DNA of 33,552 nt from Omnitrophica bacterium RIFCSPLOWO2_01_FULL_45_10b (lineage in GTDB: Bacteria; Omnitrophota; Omnitrophia; Omnitrophales; Danuiimicrobiaceae), in NCBI GenBank assembly GCA_001804205.1, contig MHFM01000012.1:41975-75526 (forward strand), given 5' to 3'. Below the pieces are notes generated by a model. It did no database searches. It was not told the origin of the DNA and was given only the letters and a program-made list of their open reading frames with translations. Of this stretch, positions 1 through 9,147 are shown piece by piece; the first letter of the stretch is position 1; the number at the start of each line of letters is the position of its first letter. The position numbers and the translations under genes are program-made.

Positions 1-357
1 GGTTTGAGTTCCTACGGTCGAGCGAGCATTGGTAATTACATTTTTAACTTCAATGGCAATGGCAGGCAAAATACCGCTGACAAAGTCAAGATCTGGTTTT
101 TCAATTCGCTCAAGAAATTGCCGCGAATAGGCGGAAAGCGATTCGACATAACGGCGCCTTCCTTCCGCATAAAGCGTATTAAAAGCAAGCGAAGACTTGC
201 CCGATCCGCTTACGCCTGTAATTACGGTCAAAGTGCCGTGCGGAATGGTCACATCAATATTCTTCAAATTGTGCGTCCGAATACCTTTCAAAATGATGGC
301 GTCGGCCGTCTCAATTTTAGATTTTTGAATTGGATTTGACACGTGGGTGGTAACCAT
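1..357 (-). CDS. uvrA: Excinuclease ABC subunit A, N-terminal part (cut by window edge)
   Basis: Reading the minus strand from the ATG at 357 gives 119 residues that run off the window edge, so the ORF track missed it. UvrA is the DNA-damage-recognition ATPase of nucleotide excision repair; it acts as a dimer on DNA and loads UvrB. The visible part holds the RTHNLKNI start motif, the Walker A loop [12 protein letters not shown] and the family-typical [20 protein letters not shown] stretch. PAIAIE and NARSTVGT follow, as in the first ATP-binding domain of UvrA. About 14 residues precede the usual start of the fold, and no good Shine-Dalgarno sequence is visible before the ATG, so the exact start is uncertain. 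A terminator hairpin lies just upstream, so the gene is probably not co-transcribed with the envelope genes. UvrA identity is secure; whether it is the canonical copy or a paralogue cannot be judged from this part. Confidence 0.93.
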   Translation of the reverse strand, partial: MVTTHVSNPIQKSKIETADAIILKGIRTHNLKNIDVTIPHGTLTVITGVSGSGKSSLAFNTLYAEGRRRYVESLSAYSRQFLERIEKPDLDFVSGILPAIAIEVKNVITNARSTVGTQT

Positions 358-364
358 GGTGAAG

Positions 365-397
365 GATAAAAAGGGCAGGAACTAAAGCTGCCTGCCC
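365..397 (-). terminator. Intrinsic terminator after the envelope block
   Basis: On the minus strand a GGGCAGG / CCTGCCC stem (373-397) with an 11-base loop is followed by TTTTTAT. This is the classic intrinsic terminator shape. It lies between the end of the lipoprotein gene (420) and the start of uvrA (357), so it would close the long minus-strand transcript coming from the arg/dap/envelope genes. Confidence 0.75.
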
Positions 398-419
398 ACG
401 ACCTGAAAATTTTTCTGGA

Positions 420-851
420 CTAACTGCTAACGAACTGAGCTTGTTTTTCCCCTCTTAAATTGGCAGTGGCTTTCATAACGTCATCAATTCGTTTTAAAAG
501 GGTGCCTCCTTGCTCAAGGCTCTGACTGTCGGGCTCAAGAGCCACCGAAGTTTTTCTGCGTGCAAGGCTTCGAACCGTAAAACGGGCGACCCATTTGTCC
601 TTGTCAAACAAGTTCCCGTACTGGGTATTACGAATAACGATCAAACCTTTCCTTGCGTCGGTTTCTTCGACGGTCCAACCCGTGACGGTGTTAAGCGCTT
701 CAAGCGTTCGTAAAAAAGTATAATCATATGGCTGTTCATAAATAAGCTCTTGGTCATAATGGGGAACATCTTTGCCTTCTCTAAGCGAAGAGCACCCAAT
801 GACACCAAATACAACAAGAACTGCCGTAGCTAAAATCAATTTTTGATACAT
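420..851 (-). CDS. Small lipoprotein of unknown function
   Basis: A 143-residue protein with an N-terminal signal peptide ending in a lipobox-like VFGVIGC, so the mature protein should begin at a lipid-modified cysteine and sit on a membrane facing the periplasm. The ORF track starts at a GTG at 875. The ATG at 851 is preferred because it has AAGG nine bases upstream and places the positive residue directly before the hydrophobic stretch. After the cysteine comes a compact alpha/beta-looking domain (residues about 30-135) without a motif I recognise; it loosely recalls small BamC-like periplasmic lipoprotein domains, but this is not a firm match. It is the last gene after the two outer-membrane proteins and before a terminator, so an accessory role in assembling or anchoring them is possible. 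The lipoprotein call is good; the function is unknown. Confidence 0.75.
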   Translation of the reverse strand: MYQKLILATAVLVVFGVIGCSSLREGKDVPHYDQELIYEQPYDYTFLRTLEALNTVTGWTVEETDARKGLIVIRNTQYGNLFDKDKWVARFTVRSLARRKTSVALEPDSQSLEQGGTLLKRIDDVMKATANLRGEKQAQFVSS

Positions 852-909
852 GGGATACCTTCGTAATGTGGCCACAATGAATACTACCTTAAAGCTTTAA
901 AGCGAGCAA

Positions 910-3900
910 CTAGAATTTCCCGCTGACACGCGTAAAAAATCCATGAGCGCTGAAATCATTAAGCGAGCGCAAATCGTCGTCGAAATCGGTAAAATTGTAG
1001 CCAATTCCGAACCGAATATAATCCTTAATTTCCCTATCCAGCTCAATCAAAGCGCCATGTTTCATCGCTTCCAATAATTCAACATCCCAAAGCATCCTAT
1101 ACTCCAAAGCAAGATCCCATTTGCGAATGATGTGAAAGTTGAGGCGGTTGGCCCATAGAAAATTGCCAATGTAGAAGCGGTCGCCTTCTGCTTCAAGAGA
1201 AGTTCTCCGGTAAGCAAACTTTTCAACCAAACCTAAAAATGGCGGAAGCGCTTCAAAACCAAACTCGACACCGAAAATATGCGCTGATTCTTCCGTATCG
1301 ATTCCGAAAATATCCGGCGTATCAAATTGGCTTTTGGCTCCAATTTCATTAAGCCAGGTATAACGAGTGAGCACATTCAAACGATTGTGGCGCACCGGCC
1401 GATACGCTAGGCCCACGTTTAATTCGGTAAAAGAACCATCCGTCACAAAAGCCGAATCGCTAAAATGATTCGTATCCGAACGGTTGAAACGGGCGGCAAA
1501 GCTATAATCTTGATTGATTTTCCAATCGATGGTATCTCTAAAAAACCAGTGAATCCTGTCTTCGCTCTGCCCGTCATAACGCAATTCATATCGGCTAATA
1601 ATTTTTAGGAAATCTTTTTCCAAGTAACTCACTTCCGCTGCGGCGGCATTCCGATGTGAATTAATTTCGGTGATGTCATAGATATGGGCGCGTTCAAAAC
1701 TAACTCCTACGCCCCATTGATCGTTCAGTTTCGTATCATAGCCTAAAATATTGGACTGGCGCTCTCCCTGCCGATAACTTGCGAGCTCACGCTCCGTATA
1801 AAATCGGCTTTTTGAATTCAACTGCTGGGAACTTCCAATCGTCGTGCTCATGGCTCGGCCGTCGCCTTGCGGATCCGGCCCCGTGCGAAGAGAAGTATAA
1901 ACGCTAGCCGTCTCAGAAGTCTTCACGTCAAAACCAAGCAAGGTAGAATCGCCAATGGTGCCCGCTAATTCCTCTACTCGAACGGTACCCTTTCCTTTTA
2001 AAACAGTCGCCTCAACCCCTCCGCCAAATTGATGGTTTGGTTCATTCGTTCCGCCCCATGAAGTTTGAACCTTCGCATAGGGCATCAATTCGGGATAAAC
2101 TTTATACCCTAATTTCCCGGCCGCAGCATTTCCGAACTGAACATCATCCAAAGCAGTTGTCAGGCTTCGTTCAGCGGCGGTGTAAGGATCCGCGTTTTGG
2201 TTACGAAATTCGGCGACGCCAAGATATTGGCCATATTCCGCTTTCACTTGCGCCGTATGGCTTTTGTTCTCCCGCGGACTCGTTACAAAAACTCCGGCCG
2301 TATTATCCGGATCCGTTGCCCTTTGACGATCAAAACGATAAGACGCTTGAACGTGCTCACCCACTTTTTGCCGGACTTCGATACCTGCTTTACGCGTTCC
2401 GGCTTGACGGATCAGATCGGAATTGGCAAAGCCGGCATTGACTTGTTGAGCGTATCCTGAAATTTCGGTCCCGGTTTTTGTCTTCGTCTGAGCCTTAATG
2501 GAATACGCATCATCAAAAAGCTGTGTGGTCTTTTTGATCACCGTAGCGCCGGTTGGAATGTCCGTAAAGGTAATTCCGCCGTTGAAGGATACGGAATTGC
2601 GTTGTGTGCGATCCTGGCTTCTCGCGTACTCAGCGACCACTTTGGTATTGCGTCCGAATTTTGAGGTAAAATCAACCCCGCGCAAATCGTAATCGCGCCC
2701 GTCACGCCGGTCTTCAATCACCGTGCCGCCCATCTTGAAATGGTCGCCCAAATGCGTAAACCCTCGAAGGCCTGAATTCCGGTCTGAAATAAAACCCTGC
2801 GCATCAAACTCATAATCCGCAATTAAATAAGTTTCGCTTCCGCTGAGGATATCGTTTGAGATGATGGTATCGCTGTAACTCACGGCGGAAAGCGGCTTGC
2901 GCAAGATGATTCGTCCCGCGGGATAATCAATTTCGTAATCCGTTCCCGAAACCAAGTCACGGCTGTAGGTAGCAATATTCTGAATTTTATCCCGAACTTC
3001 AACCCTTAGTTTTTCGCTTCCTTGAATCACATTTCTGTTTCGAAGATAAAAGAGCGACCCGCCCGTTCCGCTAAATTCATTATGATCCGCCAGCTGCTTG
3101 ACATCGGCCGTATAGACTGCAAATCCTCTTTTCGCATCACCATAGCGGGTGGTGGAAAGTGTTTCGTGATACATTTTGAGGCCCGAAAAGGTGCGGTTGT
3201 GAGTCGCAAGTTCGGTATCGGTAAAATTGGTATTAAAACTTCCCCACTTCAAATGCGAGCGTTCCCATTCTACTAAAATATAAAAGCGGTGCTGTGTATC
3301 ATAGGCATCATAATTAATTTCAGATCCATCCCCATAAACAGGATAGTAAAGGTCCGGGTCGAGATTAGTGAACAGTTCCTTTCGAGGATCGTCAGTATCG
3401 TAGCGGGAAGTGATGACAAATTTCCCTTTGATTTTACCTTTCAAATAATAGGCGAGACGGCCGTCCTGATAAAATCCGTGATGAAATTTGTTATCGCGGC
3501 CTACCACTTCCACATTTCCATCAATGATATTGCCGCCGAATTCCTGTTCTCCCAGCGCCACCATAAAAAAGTAGCTGTCTTTTACATTCACCTCTTCTTG
3601 ATAGGTGACCGCGTTTCCTTCCCGGTCTGTCGCCGTGACTTGAACGGTTTGTTTGCCGGGCGGAATATAGAGCTCCGTTTGAAAACTTCCATCTAAATTT
3701 ACCGTTGCGGGTTCGCCATTCACCGCGATCGTGTTCCAAGGTACCGTGGTTCCTCGCACATAAACCGTAGGCCTTCCGCTCACCGGAATGCTTCTTCTGC
3801 CATTTCGTTCAATCGACATATTTCCAACTGCCGGAACGTCTATTCTTGGTTCATCCGGCGCATTTTTATCAAGTTTGCTGATGACACGGAAATAGCGAAG

Positions 3901-5598
3901 CGGCGTCCAATCTTGACGGCCTTCTCGGTCCCGCACAATGATTCGATAAGAGTAAACACCGGGTTTGATCGGTTCGTTGTGTTTGGTTCTGCCGGTCCAG
4001 GGAGCTTCTTTAGGGGGAGCTCCAAGCCCATGGCCGGACCAAACCTCATCGCCAAATTCATCGCGAATTTCAATGCGCCAGCCAAAAATTAATTCCGCGT
4101 AATTGGTGTTCATTCGAAACGCAGGGTCTTTTTCGAAATATCCGATCCCCATGCGCAAAATATCCGGATCCAGTACAAGGGAAAGCTGCGCCTCAGACGT
4201 ATCACTTCCTTGCGTAATGACCACGTTCAATTTGTCTCGATATTCCTTCGGAATTTGAGACTCCGGAAGTTTTACCGCAAAATTGACGACATTCAACATT
4301 CCATCGGTCGTTTTGGTTAAAACCGATTCCTCACTAACAAATTTGGAATTGGGAGGAAGCGTATGCCCGTCAATTTTCACGACATGCCGGCCTGGTTTAA
4401 TCGCGGGGATGTGATAGCGGCCCTGAGGATCAGTGATCACGACAATGCCTTGTTCGGTCGCTAATTTAACGCCGGGAATTCCCTGCTCTCCTTTGTCTTG
4501 AACGGCATTTGCGTTTTGATCGTCAAACACTTTTCCGAGAATAGTGCCTTCATCAAAAAGAGGATCCGCGACCACGGTTAAAACCAATATCTTGACCGCT
4601 GACTGGGCGGCGCCGGTTGTTGACAGGCGAACGAAGAAAGAGACCTCATATTTTTTCCCAATTTGAACCATATTGGAAGCAACCAAAAGAAATCCGAGCT
4701 TTTTACTCTCACCCGAATTAATCGTACCGAGGGTAAAGATTCGCGAGCCGCGGCGGGAACTAATCGGCGCGCCGTCCAAACGCGATCCTGAATCGATAAA
4801 GGTAAACCCTTCCGGTATCTCCGCCACAAGCTCCAAATTATTCCGGACAAGCGCTGAGATATTTTTGATTCGGCTGCTCATATAAGTAGCTCCGCCGCGC
4901 GTGACGTTCGGTTTTGAAGCAAAAACATCCATGACAATCGGAAACTTGGAAATCGTACCAACTGCCTTGTCGAATTGGACTATCGCGGTACCGGTTCCGT
5001 TAATATCAACTCCCGTATTCAGCCGAATGGTGAACACAACTTGCTTCGTTCCGGCAGGAGCTGTTGCGCTTACAGTTGCCAAATTAAAACCTGCCGTTAC
5101 GCCAAATCCAAAGTCGCCCGTATTCGTCGCCGCAATCTGAACGCCTGCGGCATTATTAAATTCAATTTGGAGTTGGCCGTCCGTACCGTCGAGATCGGCA
5201 GCAGTCATGCGGACAAGAGCACTGAAAGTGACAAAATCACCTTCTCCAACCCCTCTTGTGTTTTCGCTATCCTCTACAACTTGAAATGTAAAACCACCTG
5301 CCGAGCCAGCGCCAAGTGATGCTTCGGTCAATTGCAAGACTCTCGAACCATCTGGTGCGCCACCTACTACAGGTGTGCTCAGGCCGCGATTCGGGGTATT
5401 GTCCCAATTGCCAAGAAAAATACCGCTGTTTTCTAAATTGCTAACGCCCGAGCCGAGCGCTTGTTCAAAGCTTGGATTTCCGATGACGTTGACAAGCCCG
5501 GGTTCCACAATGGCGTAAGAAAAAGCCGGCCATAACAAAACGCTGAAATAACTGCTGATCAAAACCAGCGAAATAAATTTGCGAATGTTCAATTTCAT
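910..5598 (-). CDS. Giant multidomain outer-membrane beta-barrel protein
   Basis: A 1562-residue exported protein. Residues 1-29 form a signal peptide (cleavage expected after SYA). Residues about 35-200 look like a beta-sandwich of the carbohydrate-binding kind, opening with GNPSFE. Residues 210-345 resemble a DUF11-type repeat. Residues 350-415 form an SdrD-B/carboxypeptidase-regulatory-like domain with an acidic DQNANAVQDKGEQG calcium-type loop. Residues 490-575 resemble a FlgD-type Ig fold (KPGVYSYRIIVRD), and 600-672 another Ig-like domain. The remaining ~880 residues are rich in alternating aromatic/polar strands with many RYD, YEL and YRF elements and end in phenylalanine, as outer-membrane barrels do. 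This suggests a barrel carrying extracellular or periplasmic Ig-type arms. The stop of the upstream outer-membrane gene is five bases before this start, with an AGAGG ribosome binding site, so the two are surely co-transcribed. Substrate and role are not recognisable; adhesion, secretion or glycan binding are all possible. Confidence 0.8.
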   Translation of the reverse strand: MKLNIRKFISLVLISSYFSVLLWPAFSYAIVEPGLVNVIGNPSFEQALGSGVSNLENSGIFLGNWDNTPNRGLSTPVVGGAPDGSRVLQLTEASLGAGSAGGFTFQVVEDSENTRGVGEGDFVTFSALVRMTAADLDGTDGQLQIEFNNAAGVQIAATNTGDFGFGVTAGFNLATVSATAPAGTKQVVFTIRLNTGVDINGTGTAIVQFDKAVGTISKFPIVMDVFASKPNVTRGGATYMSSRIKNISALVRNNLELVAEIPEGFTFIDSGSRLDGAPISSRRGSRIFTLGTINSGESKKLGFLLVASNMVQIGKKYEVSFFVRLSTTGAAQSAVKILVLTVVADPLFDEGTILGKVFDDQNANAVQDKGEQGIPGVKLATEQGIVVITDPQGRYHIPAIKPGRHVVKIDGHTLPPNSKFVSEESVLTKTTDGMLNVVNFAVKLPESQIPKEYRDKLNVVITQGSDTSEAQLSLVLDPDILRMGIGYFEKDPAFRMNTNYAELIFGWRIEIRDEFGDEVWSGHGLGAPPKEAPWTGRTKHNEPIKPGVYSYRIIVRDREGRQDWTPLRYFRVISKLDKNAPDEPRIDVPAVGNMSIERNGRRSIPVSGRPTVYVRGTTVPWNTIAVNGEPATVNLDGSFQTELYIPPGKQTVQVTATDREGNAVTYQEEVNVKDSYFFMVALGEQEFGGNIIDGNVEVVGRDNKFHHGFYQDGRLAYYLKGKIKGKFVITSRYDTDDPRKELFTNLDPDLYYPVYGDGSEINYDAYDTQHRFYILVEWERSHLKWGSFNTNFTDTELATHNRTFSGLKMYHETLSTTRYGDAKRGFAVYTADVKQLADHNEFSGTGGSLFYLRNRNVIQGSEKLRVEVRDKIQNIATYSRDLVSGTDYEIDYPAGRIILRKPLSAVSYSDTIISNDILSGSETYLIADYEFDAQGFISDRNSGLRGFTHLGDHFKMGGTVIEDRRDGRDYDLRGVDFTSKFGRNTKVVAEYARSQDRTQRNSVSFNGGITFTDIPTGATVIKKTTQLFDDAYSIKAQTKTKTGTEISGYAQQVNAGFANSDLIRQAGTRKAGIEVRQKVGEHVQASYRFDRQRATDPDNTAGVFVTSPRENKSHTAQVKAEYGQYLGVAEFRNQNADPYTAAERSLTTALDDVQFGNAAAGKLGYKVYPELMPYAKVQTSWGGTNEPNHQFGGGVEATVLKGKGTVRVEELAGTIGDSTLLGFDVKTSETASVYTSLRTGPDPQGDGRAMSTTIGSSQQLNSKSRFYTERELASYRQGERQSNILGYDTKLNDQWGVGVSFERAHIYDITEINSHRNAAAAEVSYLEKDFLKIISRYELRYDGQSEDRIHWFFRDTIDWKINQDYSFAARFNRSDTNHFSDSAFVTDGSFTELNVGLAYRPVRHNRLNVLTRYTWLNEIGAKSQFDTPDIFGIDTEESAHIFGVEFGFEALPPFLGLVEKFAYRRTSLEAEGDRFYIGNFLWANRLNFHIIRKWDLALEYRMLWDVELLEAMKHGALIELDREIKDYIRFGIGYNFTDFDDDLRSLNDFSAHGFFTRVSGKF

Positions 5599-5603
5599 TA
5601 AGG

Positions 5604-7250
5604 TTAGGACCTCTTAAATGATACGGCGACGCCTACACGCCAATCGGTATTGGGCACATCCCCCGGATGTGCACCCCCGGGAAAATGGGCGCCGCCGATT
5701 CCGACATATTCACCGAAGAATTTTGTTTTGAAAAGCCATTCGTTATGTTCAAATTGGTAACTTCGAAACGGCATCCAGCGAACGCCCACCGCCACAAACA
5801 TCCTGTTTTGGTGGGAAAGATCGAGCCGCCGCGGGTTGGTGACATGCTCAAAGCGGAAATAAGGCATGAGAAGAAGTTCATCATTAACAGGATTTCTGGG
5901 AAGTGCAATCGAAGGCCATTTAATTCCAAGAACCACGGATGAATTGTAAAGCCAAGAATTATATCCATCGACCGTTGAAAAATCGGTTTTCTCCCACCGA
6001 TAGCTTCCGTAATACTCGCCCCACACATAATCATGAACCCAATCGGCAAAGTGGTTGTACTGTATTTTTGCTTGGGGTGCATCCATGTCGATTCCCCATT
6101 CGTAAAAAATATCCACGCCGGCCCACAGGTCTGTGTCTGCGCTTCCTGGGATTTCATCGGTCAAGTTCTTACGCTCCATATATTGAACAAAAAGACGATA
6201 GTTGCGCATAAATTGAAGGATGTGAACGCCCTGAAAAGTAAAATTCTCCGGGAAAAGAGCCCGCCCAAGCGGCCGATATTCAAGGCCTGCGATTAAATCA
6301 AGATGCTTCGTAAAATTGGCTCCCTGAGTTTCCAAAGCGACGGTCGCTTCAATAAAAGGATCAATCGTAGGCTCTCCAAAAAATCGAATGCCCTTAAACA
6401 CAATCCGGTTGGTGTAAAAACCCACTTGGTCATTAAAACCTCCGCGATCAAAATTCGTCCATCGGAAAGAAGTGTCGCCAAACGACTGCCAAAGAATGGC
6501 CTCGCCAAGCGCCGTTCCAAGCAATTGTCCCGGGACAAGCTGAAGTAGGCCATAACCTTTTTCGCCAATATCAAGCCAATCCAGCATTTTCAAGGCCAGT
6601 TCTTCCTCGGCTAAATAATTGGCGCGTACAGCTTCGGGTGTAGGGCCCGGTTCCTCCGGAAAAAATTCGGTGACGAGCGTAAGGGCTCTCTCGAAATCGC
6701 CTCCGTTGGTTTCGGTGGCTGTTTTGACTTCGATAATTTTTGCCTTGGCTTTATCCAAAGAAGGGAACGCGCGCTGCCCAACCCAGAAGAAAGAAACCGG
6801 TGAACCGCTTTTCGAAACTAAAGGGAGTTCTTTGATGGGGATGCGCTCAAAGAAAATTTTTCTGGCGTTTTTCCCGAAGAACATATTGGCATCATCAGCG
6901 GTGCGAATATTTTTCAAAACTCTGGCTTCTAGAATTGGGCCTGCAAAACCGGTGACAACGGAAAAATCGGAATTCCCACTTCGCTTGGTATCCCGCACAA
7001 GAAGAAAACCAGCTGTTTCATAGATATCGTATTTTAGCTTCAGGGAAGGCGGAACATAAAAAGTATCCCGAAACAGATAATTGATCGGCAGTTCTTGATG
7101 TTCTGTGGTTGTATGAAAAGAAGGCGTTGTTTCCTGAGCGGGGGCTTGCTTTTGCGGGGCGGCCCAAAGACATGCGGGAGCAACCCACAGACAAAGGAAG
7201 GCAAACAAACCGATAGAGATTGTGATCTTGAGACTTCGGTTCTTCATCAC
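5604..7250 (-). CDS. Outer-membrane protein, probable beta-barrel C-terminal half
   Basis: A 548-residue exported protein with a signal peptide of about 30 residues (cleavage near LWA-AP) and an AAAGG ribosome binding site right before the ATG. The N-terminal part (about 50-230) is a soluble alpha/beta region. From about residue 245 the sequence becomes an aromatic-rich series of amphipathic strands (for example FVQYMERKNL, VWGEYYGSYRW, FRFEHVTNPRRL) and ends VGVAVSFKRS, in keeping with a barrel. No family was recognised with confidence. It lies 35 bases downstream of dapB and five bases upstream of the giant outer-membrane protein, so a functional pair is likely. A polysaccharide-export or adsorption-receptor type role is a guess only. 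Confidence 0.7.
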   Translation of the reverse strand: MMKNRSLKITISIGLFAFLCLWVAPACLWAAPQKQAPAQETTPSFHTTTEHQELPINYLFRDTFYVPPSLKLKYDIYETAGFLLVRDTKRSGNSDFSVVTGFAGPILEARVLKNIRTADDANMFFGKNARKIFFERIPIKELPLVSKSGSPVSFFWVGQRAFPSLDKAKAKIIEVKTATETNGGDFERALTLVTEFFPEEPGPTPEAVRANYLAEEELALKMLDWLDIGEKGYGLLQLVPGQLLGTALGEAILWQSFGDTSFRWTNFDRGGFNDQVGFYTNRIVFKGIRFFGEPTIDPFIEATVALETQGANFTKHLDLIAGLEYRPLGRALFPENFTFQGVHILQFMRNYRLFVQYMERKNLTDEIPGSADTDLWAGVDIFYEWGIDMDAPQAKIQYNHFADWVHDYVWGEYYGSYRWEKTDFSTVDGYNSWLYNSSVVLGIKWPSIALPRNPVNDELLLMPYFRFEHVTNPRRLDLSHQNRMFVAVGVRWMPFRSYQFEHNEWLFKTKFFGEYVGIGGAHFPGGAHPGDVPNTDWRVGVAVSFKRS

Positions 7251-7285
7251 CTTTCCAGTGAAGGAGAGATCATCGTGAAGATAGG

Positions 7286-8098
7286 TTATAATCCAAGTAC
7301 TTGCTGCATATTGTAGAAACCAATCTTCTTTTTGGCAACAAATTTCGCCGCCAGAAGAGCTCCCTGCCCGAAGGCCTCACGAGATGAAGCTTTATGGATT
7401 AATTCGACTCTCTCTCCTTCCGAAATGAAGGAAACTTGATGATTTCCGACTACATCTCCGCCGCGCACCGCATGAATGCCAATGCTGCCCCGTTTGCGTT
7501 CACCCGTTAAACCTTTGCGGCCGTAAACGGCGTTGACTTGAAAATCAATTTTTCTTGCCTTTGCAATCAAACGCCCCAATTCAAGCGCGGTTCCGCTCGG
7601 CGCATCTTTTTTATGCTTATGATGCTCTTCCACAATTTCAACATCATAACGGTGATCTAAAGTGCCGCTCACTAAAGAAGCGAGCTTAAACAAGAGATTC
7701 ACTCCGATGCTCATATTCGGCGCTTGAACAATCGGAATTTTTCGGGAAGCCGATTGAATTTTTTGAATCAATGGCTGGGTTAAACCGGTTGTGCCAATCA
7801 CCATAGCGCGCCGTGTTTTTAACGCAATCTCGAGATGGTATGGCAGCGCTTCGGGCTGCGTAAAATCGATAATCACATTTCCAAATTGAACGCATTCCCT
7901 AAGATCCGGATGAACCGGAATATCAAACGGCACCGCTCCAATCAGTTCGCTGATATCGCGGCCGATTGAAGGGCTGTCTGCTTTTTCAAAAGCGCCGGCA
8001 ATTTTAATTTCCGGATCTAGGTGAGCCAGACTTAAAATAGTCCGCCCCATTCGGCCGGCAGCGCCTGCAACAATTACTTTCACTGTTTGTTTGGCCAT
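7286..8098 (-). CDS. dapB: 4-hydroxy-tetrahydrodipicolinate reductase
   Basis: 270 residues, the usual length of DapB, which uses NAD(P)H to reduce the DapA product to tetrahydrodipicolinate in the lysine/meso-DAP pathway in the cytoplasm. The N-terminal nucleotide-binding loop reads AGAAGRMGR (residues 11-19). The catalytic and substrate-binding segment EEHHKHKKDAPSGTA (157-171) is intact, with the tandem histidines and the lysine. An AAGG ribosome binding site precedes the ATG. It follows dapA after a gap filled by a palindromic repeat, and the first outer-membrane gene begins 35 bases after its stop. Identity is secure. Confidence 0.97.
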   Translation of the reverse strand: MAKQTVKVIVAGAAGRMGRTILSLAHLDPEIKIAGAFEKADSPSIGRDISELIGAVPFDIPVHPDLRECVQFGNVIIDFTQPEALPYHLEIALKTRRAMVIGTTGLTQPLIQKIQSASRKIPIVQAPNMSIGVNLLFKLASLVSGTLDHRYDVEIVEEHHKHKKDAPSGTALELGRLIAKARKIDFQVNAVYGRKGLTGERKRGSIGIHAVRGGDVVGNHQVSFISEGERVELIHKASSREAFGQGALLAAKFVAKKKIGFYNMQQVLGL

Positions 8099-8109
8099 AA
8101 CAACCTTCT

Positions 8110-8171
8110 GTCATTCTGAGCCCAAAGGGCGAAGAATCTCGCGAGAGATCCTTCGCTATGCTCAGGATGAC
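8110..8171. repeat. Imperfect palindromic repeat between dapA and dapB
   Basis: 62 bp with ends GTCATTCTGAGC and GCTCAGGATGAC and an inner arm GAAGAATCTCGCGAGAG matched by a partner ending in ATCCTTC. It belongs to the same sequence class as the elements at 9092 and 20538. As RNA it would form a long cruciform-like hairpin between the two coding regions. Confidence 0.85.
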
Positions 8172-8180
8172 CCTGTGGGG

Positions 8181-9074
8181 TCAGTTGGATTGAATAAAAT
8201 GTCCTTCTTTCAAAACTCGTAGGAGCTCTTTCCGATTTTCAGGACTCATTTCACACAAAGGAAGCCGGAGCTCGCCCGTAATCAATCCCATGAGATCAAG
8301 GGCTGTTTTAACAGGAATAGGATTCGTTTCAATAAACAACACTTTCGCAAGCTCAAAAAGCTCATAATGGAGCTTGCGAGCTTTCGTCATATCTTTTTGA
8401 AGATAAGCCGCAATCATATCGTGTTCTTTTTGAGGAGCGACGTTCGCTACCACAGAAATAGCCCCTGTTGCGCCCACGGAAAGAAGCGGGAGCGTAAGAC
8501 TATCCTCCCCGGAAACAACGGTCACATCACAAAGCGAGATAATTCGGCTTGCCTGTTCCAAACTGCCGCTTGCTTCTTTGATTCCGATAATATTCGGAAT
8601 TTTGGAAAGACGCGCTACGGTTTCAGGCGCAATCGAAACCCCGGTACGGCTTGGAACGTTGTAAATGACAATAGGAATATCGACCTTTTTCGCCAAAAAT
8701 TCATAGTGGCGGAATAAGCCTTCCTGAGTCGGCCGATTGTAATAAGGAGTGACTACCAAAACACCGCTAGCCCCTTCTTTCTTTGCATGCTGAAGAAACG
8801 GAACGGCTTCTTGGGTAGAATTCGAGCCGGCGCCACAAATCACCGGAAGACGGCCGCTCACATAATCGATCACAAAAGACATAACACCTTTGTGTTCTTC
8901 GTGCGAAAGCGTAGAAGTTTCGCCGGTGGTACCGCACGGAACAATCACGTCCGTCCCGTTTTGAAGATGAAAATCAAGCAGACGTTTGATCGCCTGCTCA
9001 TCCACCTTTCCATTTTTAAATGGGGTGACCAGCGCTACCATCGAACCTTTTAAATTACTTCGCGTGAGTTTCAT
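8181..9074 (-). CDS. dapA: 4-hydroxy-tetrahydrodipicolinate synthase
   Basis: 297 residues. DapA condenses pyruvate with aspartate semialdehyde, the first committed step to lysine and meso-DAP. The Schiff-base lysine is in IGIKEASG (Lys166). The catalytic tyrosines are in TPYYNRP (about 111) and IYNVPSRTG (Tyr138), and the CGTTGE loop at residues 47-52 is intact. The ATG has a GGAGAG ribosome binding site. It lies between dapF and dapB, separated from each by a palindromic repeat. The aspartate semialdehyde it needs would come from the asd product encoded about 19 kb to the right in the same window. Identity is secure. Confidence 0.97.
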   Translation of the reverse strand: MKLTRSNLKGSMVALVTPFKNGKVDEQAIKRLLDFHLQNGTDVIVPCGTTGETSTLSHEEHKGVMSFVIDYVSGRLPVICGAGSNSTQEAVPFLQHAKKEGASGVLVVTPYYNRPTQEGLFRHYEFLAKKVDIPIVIYNVPSRTGVSIAPETVARLSKIPNIIGIKEASGSLEQASRIISLCDVTVVSGEDSLTLPLLSVGATGAISVVANVAPQKEHDMIAAYLQKDMTKARKLHYELFELAKVLFIETNPIPVKTALDLMGLITGELRLPLCEMSPENRKELLRVLKEGHFIQSN

Positions 9075-9091
9075 GTAATCTCTCCAGTAAT

Positions 9092-9147
9092 GTCATGCTG
9101 AGCGAAGCGAAGCATCTCAAGATCCTTCGGCTCTGCCTCAGGATGAC
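9092..9147. repeat. Palindromic repeat overlapping the dapF stop
   Basis: Begins GTCATGCTGAGCGAAGCG and ends CTCAGGATGAC, the same class as the repeat at 8110. Its right end runs into dapF, whose last codons and TGA stop (ccg tca tcc tga) are made of the repeat end. The remaining part is the dapF-dapA spacer. Confidence 0.8.

Noticed and set aside
4-339. Plus-strand ORF of 111 residues at the left edge
   Set aside because: It is the antisense shadow of the uvrA N-terminus, whose minus-strand translation carries clear UvrA motifs.
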